41,805 nt of DNA from the NCBI GenBank assembly GCA_014729705.1, contig WJJK01000172.1, forward strand, positions 1 to 41,805. Reading direction: 5' to 3'. Source of the DNA: Candidatus Altarchaeales archaeon (GTDB lineage Archaea > Altiarchaeota > Altiarchaeia > IMC4 > SCGC-AAA252-I15). A program made the translations under genes and the position numbers. The first letter of the stretch is position 1. Each line of letters begins with the position of its first letter. Below the pieces are notes generated by a model. The model did not search any database, was not told where the DNA came from, and saw only the letters and a program-made list of their open reading frames with translations. This document shows, piece after piece, positions 1 through 8,263 of this stretch.

Positions 1-56
1 ATCCAGCACTGTACTAGATATTGATACATACTTTTGTGTGTTCCTGTTTGAGACAT
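1..56 (-). CDS. 5' end of an unidentified minus-strand gene (partial)
   Basis: Only the first 18 codons are inside the window (MSQTGTHKSMYQYLVQCW), and the gene runs off the left edge. The start is supported by GAGGAG four bases upstream of the ATG, and by a TATA-rich segment (GTATATTATAC) just before that. It is read in the same direction as the nucleotidyltransferase and lies downstream of it. The gap from 57 to 120 holds only this leader. No function can be assigned from so few residues. Confidence 0.55.
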   Translation of the reverse strand, partial: MSQTGTHKSMYQYLVQCW

Positions 57-120
57 CGTGCTCCTCACGTATAATATACAATTATGAACTATAGAAATTG
101 ATAACTTTCTTGCCTAAAAC

Positions 121-1236
121 CTAGGCACTCGAAGATGCTTCTTTTTTCAAGAATTCATCGACGGTATCAATGCAGAGCTTATTGATGGCTTTAGTGTCCG
201 AAGACCGGCGTAGCTTAGAAGATTTATACAACTCATCAAGACGAGCCTCGTCACTAGCAAATTCCTCGATTTTCTCATAGCTCCAGGCCCCATTACGGAT
301 AGCGACCAACTCTTCTGCATCAATATTCGTACGGTCAACATTCACCCGACCGGTTTCAAGGATCTCCTCACCCATCCTTTTGAGTCGAACTAAATGAGAG
401 GCGTGCTTCGTATCCAGGTGATACTTTTCTTCAAGAACCGCGCGTTTTTTGTTACGTGATTTTTTCCATTGCTGATAGCGCTTCCACTGCGACATTGCAT
501 CATAGTGTGCGAGCTCTTTTTTCGCCATATCCACGTACTCATCCTTGACGTACTGGGTCCCAAGGCTCAAAAACGCTTTTGCCTGAGACTTTACACCGAG
601 CTGGAACCATTCCATAGCAAGATTACGCTGCTCGGGGATAAGGAAACGAGACAGCAAAGGTACGACATAGTCTCCATAGATACCATCCAACTCAGTGATA
701 AAATTCTCACGCTCTTCCTCTACAATAGCCTCAATCGCGGCATAGCAGACGGCTTTTAGTTGAGATGTAGGAAAAAGAGGTTGTTCTGGAAGACCCATTT
801 CCTCTCTTGAAGGCGGAGCCTTTGGAGGATCGAGTAAAAATTTTCGATGAGTCTTAATTCTATTAAGCTGTGCAATCGCGTATCCCGAGAAAGTGTATCG
901 GCAGCGCTTTGATACAAAAAGGTCTCTGTCCTCTCTGATACGGTCCCAGTAGGGTGTCATCTTGATAATACACCTATCTGGTACCCATAGAAGATCCATC
1001 ATATTAGGATTGTTATCAGAAATGAGCTTCAGAGCCTTCCGGATGTCGTAGATGACTTTATCCTCTCCTGGAAAATCTCGATACTGCTCAAAACGATCGA
1101 AGCCATAGAAGTACTCTTTACCTGGGATCATAACACCGTTTTTATCGTAGTCCGACTGAGGGGTATGGATCCCGTAGGCCCTAGAGCCTACTACCGTTTC
1201 AAAAATGACTCTTGGCTGTACATACGAAAGCTCCAC
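121..1236 (-). CDS. Predicted nucleotidyltransferase (DNA polymerase beta superfamily, COG3541/YcgL type)
   Basis: The N-terminus carries the nucleotidyltransferase signature GSRAYG followed about six residues later by SDYD (residues 17-31), the metal-binding hallmark of the Pol beta superfamily. The rest is a charged helical domain, as in the COG3541 family. Those proteins are predicted to act on RNA ends or proteins and recur in large phages. I chose the GTG start at 1236 because AAGGAG lies nine bases upstream (1246-1251); a longer reading from a TTG at 1266 would bury that site. The gene has its own promoter at 1270-1300. An RNA-repair or antitoxin-like role is inferred, not shown. Confidence 0.8.
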   Translation of the reverse strand: MELSYVQPRVIFETVVGSRAYGIHTPQSDYDKNGVMIPGKEYFYGFDRFEQYRDFPGEDKVIYDIRKALKLISDNNPNMMDLLWVPDRCIIKMTPYWDRIREDRDLFVSKRCRYTFSGYAIAQLNRIKTHRKFLLDPPKAPPSREEMGLPEQPLFPTSQLKAVCYAAIEAIVEEERENFITELDGIYGDYVVPLLSRFLIPEQRNLAMEWFQLGVKSQAKAFLSLGTQYVKDEYVDMAKKELAHYDAMSQWKRYQQWKKSRNKKRAVLEEKYHLDTKHASHLVRLKRMGEEILETGRVNVDRTNIDAEELVAIRNGAWSYEKIEEFASDEARLDELYKSSKLRRSSDTKAINKLCIDTVDEFLKKEASSSA

Positions 1237-1269
1237 GATGATCTTCTCCTTCTTCAAAGTATACAAGAT

Positions 1270-1300
1270 AATATACGATTTCAGCCACGAGACATAAACA
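1270..1300 (-). promoter_or_regulatory. Phage promoter, GTTTA-N17-CGTATATT class
   Basis: Read on the minus strand this is TGTTTA, 17 bases, then CGTATATT, ending 33 bases before the nucleotidyltransferase start. The same two boxes with the same spacing occur at 22961, 27029 and 31964, and with one change at 1386. The geometry looks sigma-70-like: a GTTTA -35 box and a TATATT -10 box. Confidence 0.75.
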
Positions 1301-1385
1301 ACTATATGGTAAGTTTATCCGGTTAAGCTATGGACGATTCTAAAAAATCCCTGCTTTTTTTCTTCTTATAGAAGTTCGATATTTC

Positions 1386-1416
1386 AGTTTACGAAACCAA
1401 AATCCGTAAGTATATT
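1386..1416 (+). promoter_or_regulatory. Phage promoter for the dut-lysin-nrdJ unit
   Basis: AGTTTA, 17 bases, then AGTATATT: the same promoter class as at 1270 but pointing right, about 120 bases before dut. Together the two make a divergent promoter pair. The intergenic stretch 1237-1536 contains these promoters and also a TATAAT box at 1499-1504 about 30 bases before the dut start. I see no gene in it. Confidence 0.7.
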
Positions 1417-1536
1417 CTAGTGCTTTCACTGCACAAAATTTCTTAATAATGAACTAATACGAGCCTTAGGAATAGTGAAAAACCAGACTGATGTGAAGTA
1501 TAATACACAATATCTAGTAGTAAGGAAGAATACTAT

Positions 1537-2031
1537 ATGCAAGATGTAGTGCCCTCTCTAAAAGTCACCAAAATCTTCCCCGATGCCGAAACACCTACAC
1601 GTGCGCATTCTACTGATTCAGGTTTAGATTTGCGTGCTTATCGCTTCGAAACACTGTTCACGCCAACAGGTCCTCTTGACGCAAGAGAGTCTAAAGAGAT
1701 CACACTACATATGCTGGATCGTGTTTTGATTAACACAGGCGTGAAGGCGACTGTAGGCCCAGGATACGAAATACAAATCAGGCCACGTAGCGGCCTTGCT
1801 GTTAAAAATGGCCTCACTGTTCTCAACACACCAGGCACGATAGACGAGTCCTACCGCGGACCACTCGGTGTGATCCTAATTAATGTCTCAAACACTCCTC
1901 ACAAAATTACAAAAGGAATGCGCATCGCACAGATGGTCGTATGTCCTGTAGTACTGTCTCCTGTACACCTAGTTGAGGATCTAGACGTGACCGTTAGAGG
2001 AGCCGGTGGCTTTGGAAGCACCGGAGCATAA
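1537..2031 (+). CDS. dut: dUTP diphosphatase (trimeric dUTPase)
   Basis: Hydrolyses dUTP to dUMP and pyrophosphate, keeping uracil out of phage DNA and feeding dTMP synthesis. All five motifs of the trimeric family are present in order: DSGLDL (27-32), RPRSGLAVKNG (82-92), NTPGTIDESYRG with catalytic D103 and Y106, KGMRIAQMV (126-134) and the C-terminal GAGGFGSTG (155-163) that closes over the nucleotide. At 164 residues it is slightly longer than usual because of an insert near residues 40-60. AAGGAAG precedes the ATG. It is the first gene of a nucleotide-metabolism and lysis unit. Confidence 0.96.
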   Translation: MQDVVPSLKVTKIFPDAETPTRAHSTDSGLDLRAYRFETLFTPTGPLDARESKEITLHMLDRVLINTGVKATVGPGYEIQIRPRSGLAVKNGLTVLNTPGTIDESYRGPLGVILINVSNTPHKITKGMRIAQMVVCPVVLSPVHLVEDLDVTVRGAGGFGSTGA

Positions 2032-2033
2032 CT

Positions 2034-2732
2034 ATGTCAGACCCAAAAATAATCCAAAAACCCAGCCCCTTTTGTCATACCAGACCCAGCAGATACCCGC
2101 TGGATATGATAATCATTCATCATATAGGCTCGAAGGCAAACAAGCTCTATAAAGTATCAGGGGCTATTGCGTGGTTCACTAATGAAGAACTTCATAGAAA
2201 TAAAAAAACCGGAAAGATAGAGAATAAAGTAAGCGCGCATTACGTGATCCCGCGGGTCCCGTACCTTAGTGCCGACATCGTTCAATGTGTCCAAGATACC
2301 GACGTAGCTTATCATGCTGGCGTGTCTCAGTGGACTGTTGATGGCACTCTACGTAAAGGGATCAACAACTATTCTATAGGGATAGAGCTCGAGGGCGACG
2401 GTAATATCATTGAGTATACTGATTATCAGTATGAGCAGCTTACGTGGCTTGTTAGAGACCTTATGTCCAGACACGGAGTTATAGATGAGAATATACTAGG
2501 ACACGAAGATATCGCCCCTAGTAGAAAAGTAGACCCCGGTATTCTTTTTGACTGGAAAAGACTCCGTAAGGAAGTAAACCCACCAACACTTTTCACCATG
2601 CCTGAGGTCGTGGTGAAGGGAGAGTCGCCTCAAGTTGATGATAAAGAGTTTTCCATGGAGAGCGGCGACACTCCTTCATCGTTTTTCTCTTTGTTTTTGG
2701 ATCTAATATCGAAACTTTTCGGTAAAAGCTAA
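2034..2732 (+). CDS. Endolysin: N-acetylmuramoyl-L-alanine amidase (Amidase_2/PGRP fold)
   Basis: Zinc amidase that cuts the bond between muramic acid and the stem peptide. The family pattern is clear: IIIHHIG (26-32) supplies the first ligand, and GHEDIAPSRKVDPG (156-169) supplies His157, Asp167 and catalytic Lys165. AYHAG (92-96) and GIELEG (116-121, likely general base) match the AmiD/T7-lysozyme layout. No signal peptide is visible, so release would need a holin, none of which I identified. Residues about 215-232 (SSFFSLFLDLISKLFGKS) form a hydrophobic, C-terminally basic amphipathic helix after an acidic linker. The start follows dut by two bases, with GGAG inside the end of dut. Confidence 0.9.
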   Translation: MSDPKIIQKPSPFCHTRPSRYPLDMIIIHHIGSKANKLYKVSGAIAWFTNEELHRNKKTGKIENKVSAHYVIPRVPYLSADIVQCVQDTDVAYHAGVSQWTVDGTLRKGINNYSIGIELEGDGNIIEYTDYQYEQLTWLVRDLMSRHGVIDENILGHEDIAPSRKVDPGILFDWKRLRKEVNPPTLFTMPEVVVKGESPQVDDKEFSMESGDTPSSFFSLFLDLISKLFGKS

Positions 2733-2771
2733 TCGTTTTCGTAACCACCCTTTTATAGAAAGAGGTGTGAT

Positions 2772-5700
2772 GTGTCTATTTTTCGTACAGAGTTAGCGTA
2801 TGAGAACTGGCTTAACAAATACCGCTACAAAAATGAAACCCCCCTCGAGACATTCCAGCGCGTAGCCAGAGCCCTCGCTTCTGTCGAGAAGGATCCTGCT
2901 CTCTGGGAAGACAAATTCCTGCGCACTCTCGTGAAATTCGGAAGTGGTGCAGATAAAGATGAACCTATAGGATTGAAGAGCACAACTGGTGGCCGCATTA
3001 CAGCCAACATTGGTACCGACTTCAAACATGCCACCTTGATGAACTGCTACATCTCAGGCCCAGTCTCTGGCGCAACTATCAACTATAAGAGAAAAACAGC
3101 AGACGGTAAAGTCGGGCACGACGTCACAATGAAAACAGACGAAAGCCCTGATGACCTCGTCAATATCTTCCTTACTCTCATGGAGCAGGCTAAGACACTT
3201 GCCTCCGAGGGTGGGTATGGAATGAACTTCGACTGGATACGTCCTCGTGGAGCTCTTATAAAAGGTACTGGTATTAAACATCCCGGTGTCGTCTCTTATA
3301 TGAAGGTGTGGGATGCCGTTTCTGAATGTATCGTCAAGGGCACAAACGACGGCTATGTTGGCCGTCTCACAAACTACCTGAAAATGACAGAGGATTTTCT
3401 CGGAGATAACTTCGAAGCGGCTAAGGAGGCTACGAACGCTGTTAAGGTGATGACGCGTAAGGGTGCTATGATGGGCGCTCTTAGCTGCTGGCATCCTGAC
3501 ATCGAAGAGTTTGTCCGTGCGAAGCAAACATCTGGAGTGCTTACGAAATTCAACATTTCAGTACTCATGACTGATGATTTTCTTCGGTGTGTTGAAAAAG
3601 ATGGCCTATACCAGCTTGAGTTTGAAGGGACCGTGTATAAAGTAGTGAAGGCTCGTGAGCTGTATGACCTTATCATGGAGTCCTGCTACAACCGCGGGGA
3701 GCCTGGTGTACTTTTTGTCGACAATATGCATCGTAACAACCCTGTTGCCTACCTGGGGAAGGCCTCGTGCTCCAACCCGTGTGTACGAAAAGGGACGCCC
3801 GTGGTTACTTCTGACGGGATCAAGTCTGTGGAAGAGGTTAAGAAAGGGGATAAGATACAGACTACTTTAGGTTTTGAGCCTGTACACTCAATCGAGGTAC
3901 ACGACTTCGAACCAATCTATCAAGTTGAATTCACAGACGGGTTTTCACTCGATGTCACAGCGGGGCACATATTCCACAGCCAAGTATGCTCTGGAGAAAC
4001 ACGTAAGAGATGGGACAGTGATAGAAGACTCGACGAACTTCGCGTGGGTGACTATGTTCGTAAAGAGCCATATCGATATGTGCCTAACGGACAACCAGAA
4101 TGGACGCGTGATGATGGATTCTTTGCAGGGATCTATTTAGGCAACGGACACGTAGACGCCAATGACCAGGTCTGTTTATCTGTTGATAAACGAGTTGACT
4201 GCTCTTACATTACTGACCTGTGCGACAAATACGCATACCCACACTGGTTCGATGATTCCTCGGAAGAGAATTCCAGAAAGATCGTAATTGCAGGTAAGAA
4301 AAGCTGCCACGGGTCACTTCATTCCGTACTTGAGAGTCTGGGGATCGACCTCACGCAGAAAAACTTCGAGAAGACCGAGAAGACTTTCCCGGTCTCATGG
4401 ATGAATACAAACCCTGAGTTTCTCAAAGGGGTCTTGGATGGACTTCTTTGCTCGAGTGGAAACGTAAACGAGACGTCACGATACCCTCAAATCCGGTTCA
4501 AGAGTACTTCGTTAAACCTTCACTCTATGATGCGACATTTGATGCTTTTTTTTGGGGCAGACTACAAACTCCACCCCCCGTCTGAAGCAGGAAAGATGCA
4601 TATCATCGATGGCCACGAAGTGAAAAGAGAGAATGACTGCTTCGAAGGTATTATAGACAACGACTCGATACTGAACGTCTACCGCGCGTTGGGAAGGCTT
4701 TCAGAACCTTCAAAAAACGAAGCCCTGAAGAGAATAATAAAGACGCGACCTCTTAATGGCGTAAGGTGGAGAACAAAGGTCTCTAACATACGCGATCTCG
4801 ACACACAAGACACCGTTTATGACCTATACACAAAGGATTCCGATGACTGGAACACGTGTGGAATCATAAGCCGGGGGTGCGGAGAAATACCGGGGCTTGC
4901 AGCTCTCACGACTGTGTGCCTCCTGGGTTCTCTCAACATGACTCAGTACATTGAGATCGATGAGAGGCGTAAGCCTTATTTCGACTGGGAGACATATCAA
5001 GAGGACATCAAAATCCTTACACGTATGCTCGACAATGTGAACGACCTGACGTACAACTCGTTGCCTTCATATCAATGGGCTACCGAGAATTTGCGACAGT
5101 TCGGCATGGGTCTAAACGGTCTGGGCTCTGCCCTTATTATGCTAGGCATCCCGTACAACTCGAAACGAGCCCTTGACTTTGTTGAGAAGGCGTGCTCTTT
5201 GAAGGAGAACTTGACCTGGCAGACTTCAGCTCTTCTTGCAAAAGAAAAAAGCACATTCCCAGCCTATGACAAGAAAGCATTTGAGAGTACAGAGTATTTT
5301 AAATCAGACCGAATTACAGAAGAAACAAAAAAGATGCTTCGAAAATACGGGGCGCGTAACGCAAAAACTACTACGAACCCACCTCTAGGTAACTCTTCAG
5401 TAATCTGTAATAACGTCTCAAATGGAATCGAACCTGTTTTTAATCTAGAGTATGAGCGCGTTGTGATTGCTAAAGAGTGGCCAGAGGGTCTTACAGAGGA
5501 CAACATTAGGGGCCTCTTAGAACACCATAAAGAAAAGGATTTCGAATATTGGCGCGGTGAGTACAAAGGAAGAACCTATCACTACGAGCCCAAAAATAGA
5601 GGTCTATGCTGCGTTCATGTAGAACAAGACTATGGCTATCGGTGGGTACTCGAAAACTTCCCAAACAAAGATCATAGTAAGTATCTCAAGACTACCGATG

Positions 5701-6479
5701 ACCTTACTGTTAAAGATCATATCAATATCCAAAAAGTTGTTCAGTACTACTGTAACCAGGCTGTCTCAAAAACTAGCAACCTTCCATTTGACTATCCTTT
5801 TGATGATTTCAGGAATCTTTATCTAAAAGCCTGGAAGAAAGGACTTAACGGATTCACAACGTACCGTAAAGATTCAATGGAAGCGGTTATGTCGGACATC
5901 AAAGATGCCGAGCGCAGTCGCGAGATTATCTCTCGAGACATTAAACTTCCAGATGTTTTCCTTAATGGTCCGATGAGTGTTATCAAAAAGGAAGGGTACA
6001 AATTCTATATCAACTTCTCATACCTGCCGGAAGATTCGAAGATGGAGTTCCCGGTAGTGATGTGGATACAGACGAATGCCAAGTACAAAGGTGACGAGCT
6101 CCGTACATGCAACATGGCTGCTCGGAATCTGGGGAAGCTTGCCCTTGCTCGAGGTATCGATGAGGATATCGTGAAGGAAACTGTGGCAAAAGCTCGAACG
6201 GACTACCCACATAACAGGTTGGGACGCCTAGTATCTTTATGCCTACGCCATAACATCCCGAGGCAGGACATACTTATTTCTCTGATGAACATAGATGGAG
6301 ATAACATATCAACATTGCTTACTGCAGTACGGAAATTCCTTGCACAGACGCTCGATGAAGGGACAGTCCTCAAAGGGGTCAGATGTGAAAACCCTGACTG
6401 TACCGGTACCGGAGACAACGTAGTTATGGAGTCGGGGTGTAAAAAGTGCATGGATTGTGGTTGGAGTGGTTGTGGATAA
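2772..6479 (+). CDS. nrdJ: Adenosylcobalamin-dependent (class II) ribonucleotide reductase with an intein
   Basis: Reduces ribonucleotides to deoxyribonucleotides. The 1235-residue ORF is a roughly 869-residue reductase plus a 366-residue intein (residues 337-702). Redox Cys92 lies in NCYISG and its partner Cys716 in VCLLGSLNM. The thiyl-radical cysteine is C703 of CGEIPG, with catalytic Glu705. The C-terminus carries the shuttle and zinc-type cysteines (CENPDC, GCKKCMDCGWSGCG) typical of NrdJ. That tail and the NPCGEI active site favour class II over class I, and no small subunit gene is nearby. Translation starts at GTG with AGAGG upstream. Removal of the intein looks problematic (see the intein entry). 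No cobalamin riboswitch is visible in the 39-bp leader. Confidence 0.9.
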   Translation: MSIFRTELAYENWLNKYRYKNETPLETFQRVARALASVEKDPALWEDKFLRTLVKFGSGADKDEPIGLKSTTGGRITANIGTDFKHATLMNCYISGPVSGATINYKRKTADGKVGHDVTMKTDESPDDLVNIFLTLMEQAKTLASEGGYGMNFDWIRPRGALIKGTGIKHPGVVSYMKVWDAVSECIVKGTNDGYVGRLTNYLKMTEDFLGDNFEAAKEATNAVKVMTRKGAMMGALSCWHPDIEEFVRAKQTSGVLTKFNISVLMTDDFLRCVEKDGLYQLEFEGTVYKVVKARELYDLIMESCYNRGEPGVLFVDNMHRNNPVAYLGKASCSNPCVRKGTPVVTSDGIKSVEEVKKGDKIQTTLGFEPVHSIEVHDFEPIYQVEFTDGFSLDVTAGHIFHSQVCSGETRKRWDSDRRLDELRVGDYVRKEPYRYVPNGQPEWTRDDGFFAGIYLGNGHVDANDQVCLSVDKRVDCSYITDLCDKYAYPHWFDDSSEENSRKIVIAGKKSCHGSLHSVLESLGIDLTQKNFEKTEKTFPVSWMNTNPEFLKGVLDGLLCSSGNVNETSRYPQIRFKSTSLNLHSMMRHLMLFFGADYKLHPPSEAGKMHIIDGHEVKRENDCFEGIIDNDSILNVYRALGRLSEPSKNEALKRIIKTRPLNGVRWRTKVSNIRDLDTQDTVYDLYTKDSDDWNTCGIISRGCGEIPGLAALTTVCLLGSLNMTQYIEIDERRKPYFDWETYQEDIKILTRMLDNVNDLTYNSLPSYQWATENLRQFGMGLNGLGSALIMLGIPYNSKRALDFVEKACSLKENLTWQTSALLAKEKSTFPAYDKKAFESTEYFKSDRITEETKKMLRKYGARNAKTTTNPPLGNSSVICNNVSNGIEPVFNLEYERVVIAKEWPEGLTEDNIRGLLEHHKEKDFEYWRGEYKGRTYHYEPKNRGLCCVHVEQDYGYRWVLENFPNKDHSKYLKTTDDLTVKDHINIQKVVQYYCNQAVSKTSNLPFDYPFDDFRNLYLKAWKKGLNGFTTYRKDSMEAVMSDIKDAERSREIISRDIKLPDVFLNGPMSVIKKEGYKFYINFSYLPEDSKMEFPVVMWIQTNAKYKGDELRTCNMAARNLGKLALARGIDEDIVKETVAKARTDYPHNRLGRLVSLCLRHNIPRQDILISLMNIDGDNISTLLTAVRKFLAQTLDEGTVLKGVRCENPDCTGTGDNVVMESGCKKCMDCGWSGCG
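3780..4877 (+). other. Intein inside the ribonucleotide reductase, with atypical C-terminus and degenerate homing endonuclease
   Basis: Begins at Cys337, directly before where the reductase radical cysteine should be. Block A is CVRKGTPVVTSDG and block B is SLDVTAGHIF with Thr60 and His63 of the intein. Block F is VYDLYTKDSDDW. The last residues are IISRG followed by the extein CGEIPG, where active inteins end in His-Asn. So penultimate His is Arg, terminal Asn is Gly, and the block F His is Asp. A LAGLIDADG-type domain sits between, but its acidic positions read GNG (in GIYLGNGHV) and SSG (in GLLCSSGNV). The boundaries come from extein continuity (SNP + CGEIPG) and are secure to the residue. 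Confidence 0.88.
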
Positions 6480-6504
6480 TGGATAATTAAATCCGGAGGT
6501 CAGA

Positions 6505-6660
6505 ATGCCTGAAAAGAAGTGTCAAAACCCTAACTGTGATAAGACCTACCACGTAAATGAGAACGAACAGGATGATGGATTCTGCTGCTATGCCTGTTGG
6601 GAAGAGGTGAACTGCAAAGAACCCGAAAAAATCATCGACAAGGAGTTTGTGCTAGACTAA
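6505..6660 (+). CDS. Small Cys-rich putative zinc-binding protein (51 aa)
   Basis: Starts with an ideal GGAGGT site five bases ahead (6495-6500). The product has CQNPNC near the N-terminus and CCYAC with a further Cys in the middle, a likely single zinc-binding knuckle. The remainder is acidic. It follows the reductase by 25 bp and is the last gene of the rightward unit, ending just before the terminator. No family is recognised. A nucleic-acid or protein-binding adaptor role would be a guess. Confidence 0.72.
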   Translation: MPEKKCQNPNCDKTYHVNENEQDDGFCCYACWEEVNCKEPEKIIDKEFVLD

Positions 6661-6674
6661 TTAGAAATGAAGAA

Positions 6675-6697
6675 GGGGCCCTCTTTTGAGGGCCCCT
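6675..6697. terminator. Bidirectional rho-independent terminator between convergent units
   Basis: GGGGCCCTC and GAGGGCCCC pair perfectly over 9 bp around a TTTT loop, with A/T flanks. Rightward the stem is followed by TATTCT, and leftward by TTCTTCATTTCT. It separates the rightward reductase unit from the leftward RNase HII gene and overlaps the last base of the latter. Confidence 0.85.
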
Positions 6698-7304
6698 ATT
6701 CTACAAACTTCTTACAGAAGCTCTTCCTGTGAATCTCAGATAATCCCCAACGTCGTATCAATTCTATATGCTTTTTTGTAGGATATCCTTTATGGGTCTC
6801 GAACTCATAAAGAGGATATAGGTTTGAGGATTTACGCATAAGTGAGTCTCGTTTTGTTTTCGCTAAAATAGATGCCACGGCGATAGAGGCACTAAGACTA
6901 TCTCCTTTTATGATAGTCTTCTGCCGTTCCTCAGGGAAATTCGGTATGGATTTGTTACCATCTACCAAAACAAGCATATCGTCTCTATGAGACCAATGTT
7001 TGACACAGTTAAACATACCATAGAGTGTGGCTTGTAGGATATTTATGCGATCGATGAGGTCTTCATTTACGATGCTAACTAAAGAAACAAGCGCTTTTGC
7101 TTCTATAGTGTGGGCGAGAGCTTCTCTTTTACGCTCTGAGAGCTTCTTAGAGTCCCGGATACCCTCTATAGGGTCCTCAAGGTCCAGTACCACTGAGGAG
7201 ATTACTAGGGGCCCTGCCAAAGGGCCCCTACCGGCTTCGTCTACGCCAACAACGTAGCGGGCTCCCGTTTCACGTATGATTTTTCGATCGTGCTCGTACA
7301 GCAT
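6696..7304 (-). CDS. rnhB: Ribonuclease HII
   Basis: Cleaves RNA in RNA-DNA hybrids, so it probably removes primers or misincorporated ribonucleotides. The N-terminus has VVGVDEAGRGPLAGP with catalytic Asp22 and Glu23, followed by DSKKLSERKR, the RNase HII signature absent from HI. LVDGNK and KGDSLSASIAVASILAK with a later RD pair complete the acidic site. At 202 residues it is the normal length. It overlaps the 3' end of the DnaJ-like gene by 35 bp, which implies translational coupling. A phage-encoded RNase HII fits the replisome genes elsewhere in the window. Confidence 0.95.
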   Translation of the reverse strand: MLYEHDRKIIRETGARYVVGVDEAGRGPLAGPLVISSVVLDLEDPIEGIRDSKKLSERKREALAHTIEAKALVSLVSIVNEDLIDRINILQATLYGMFNCVKHWSHRDDMLVLVDGNKSIPNFPEERQKTIIKGDSLSASIAVASILAKTKRDSLMRKSSNLYPLYEFETHKGYPTKKHIELIRRWGLSEIHRKSFCKKFVE

Positions 7305-8202
7305 CTTTTATTCTCGGTTTCTCAATTTCTAGTATCTTCTTATACATTTTTTTAGTTTCATCTGTCAGAAGAGGCGCGATCTCTACAAAGCTAAGTTTAA
7401 TGCCGCGCTGTAGAGATGGCCGTATTTCATCTATTATATATGTTTCCGTGGTATTTGGCAAGATATGATAGGTAAGAATCCTGCCGAAAACACTTATTCT
7501 AGATCTGTCTCCTAAAATCCTCTGCACAGGGAGTACGGGTACATTAGTACAAAAATTATTACCCTCTATGTGAAATCGAGGATGTTTGGCAATTTTTAAG
7601 CTCAAGATTAGATCTCCGCAGGATCCATCTGTTTGTATGTTTCCTTTTCCTTTGAGGACTACAGTTCTTTTATAGTATGACCTTAGATTCACCAGGAATG
7701 TACATTCCACTACTTCATTAGTACGCTTGGTGCCTATACAGCTCTGACACGGTTTACCTGTGTACCCTAATCCAGAGCAGATAGGACAGACTGAACTACG
7801 CCCCATAAGGTCCAGAACGTTGCTTTCTATACGCCCGGTGCCCTTACATGTAGCACATAAGCCCTCTGGTCCAAGCTCTGACCCGGTGCCTAAGCAAGAA
7901 GTACATGGAGCGTTCCTCTCTATTTTTACCGTTTTCTTTCGCGCAAAATAGATATCTTCGAGTCTAATTTCTACGGGAGTGTCCAGGTAGCTCGGGAGGT
8001 TATCTACATCTACAGGCTTTTTTAGAAGGCTTGGGTCCTTTAATATAGCCTCGTATGCTTCCTGCATAGCAATGAATCCGGCGGTTTGATCATTTCCCGG
8101 ATTCTTATCAGGATGGTACCGTTTGCATAATGTCCTGTGGCGGGCTTTGGCGTCCTCAAGAGAGTCGCCTGGTCGCAACCCCAAAATTGAGAGCGCGTCC
8201 AT
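7270..8202 (-). CDS. dnaJ: DnaJ-like co-chaperone (type I: J domain plus zinc domain)
   Basis: A J domain (1-60) with HPDK at 30-33 would stimulate the host DnaK ATPase. Then comes a four-repeat zinc domain: CTSCLGTG, CATCKGTG, CPICSGLG and CQSCIGTK. The C-terminal beta domain is recognisable (DLILSLKIAKHPRF) but shorter than in cellular DnaJ, and the Gly/Phe-rich linker is missing; total length is 310 against about 375. Phage J proteins recruit host Hsp70 to replication complexes or capsid assembly, and which applies here is unknown. The start has only a weak ribosome site. Confidence 0.88.
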   Translation of the reverse strand: MDALSILGLRPGDSLEDAKARHRTLCKRYHPDKNPGNDQTAGFIAMQEAYEAILKDPSLLKKPVDVDNLPSYLDTPVEIRLEDIYFARKKTVKIERNAPCTSCLGTGSELGPEGLCATCKGTGRIESNVLDLMGRSSVCPICSGLGYTGKPCQSCIGTKRTNEVVECTFLVNLRSYYKRTVVLKGKGNIQTDGSCGDLILSLKIAKHPRFHIEGNNFCTNVPVLPVQRILGDRSRISVFGRILTYHILPNTTETYIIDEIRPSLQRGIKLSFVEIAPLLTDETKKMYKKILEIEKPRIKDAVRARSKNHT

Positions 8203-8222
8203 ATATTATCTCTATTTGTAGT

Positions 8223-8249
8223 GGGTATGGGAGGATACCTCCCATACCC
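8223..8249. other. Perfect 12-bp inverted repeat between minus-strand genes
   Basis: GGGTATGGGAGG and CCTCCCATACCC pair without mismatch around a 3-base loop. It lies between the beta-rich protein gene and the DnaJ-like gene, in their shared transcription direction. No T-run follows on either strand, so it is not a standard intrinsic terminator. An RNA processing or stability element is possible. Confidence 0.6.
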
Positions 8250-8263
8250 GTATGTGGCCTAGA

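Noticed and set aside
469..759. 96-codon plus-strand ORF within the nucleotidyltransferase gene
   Set aside because: Antisense to a well-supported gene, with no start signal.
2733..2771. Cobalamin riboswitch before the B12-dependent reductase
   Set aside because: Only 39 bp separate the genes, and no B12-box-like sequence is present there or in 1417-1536.
3054..3527. 157-codon minus-strand ORF inside nrdJ
   Set aside because: It lies wholly antisense to conserved reductase sequence, has no ribosome site and a shadow-like composition.
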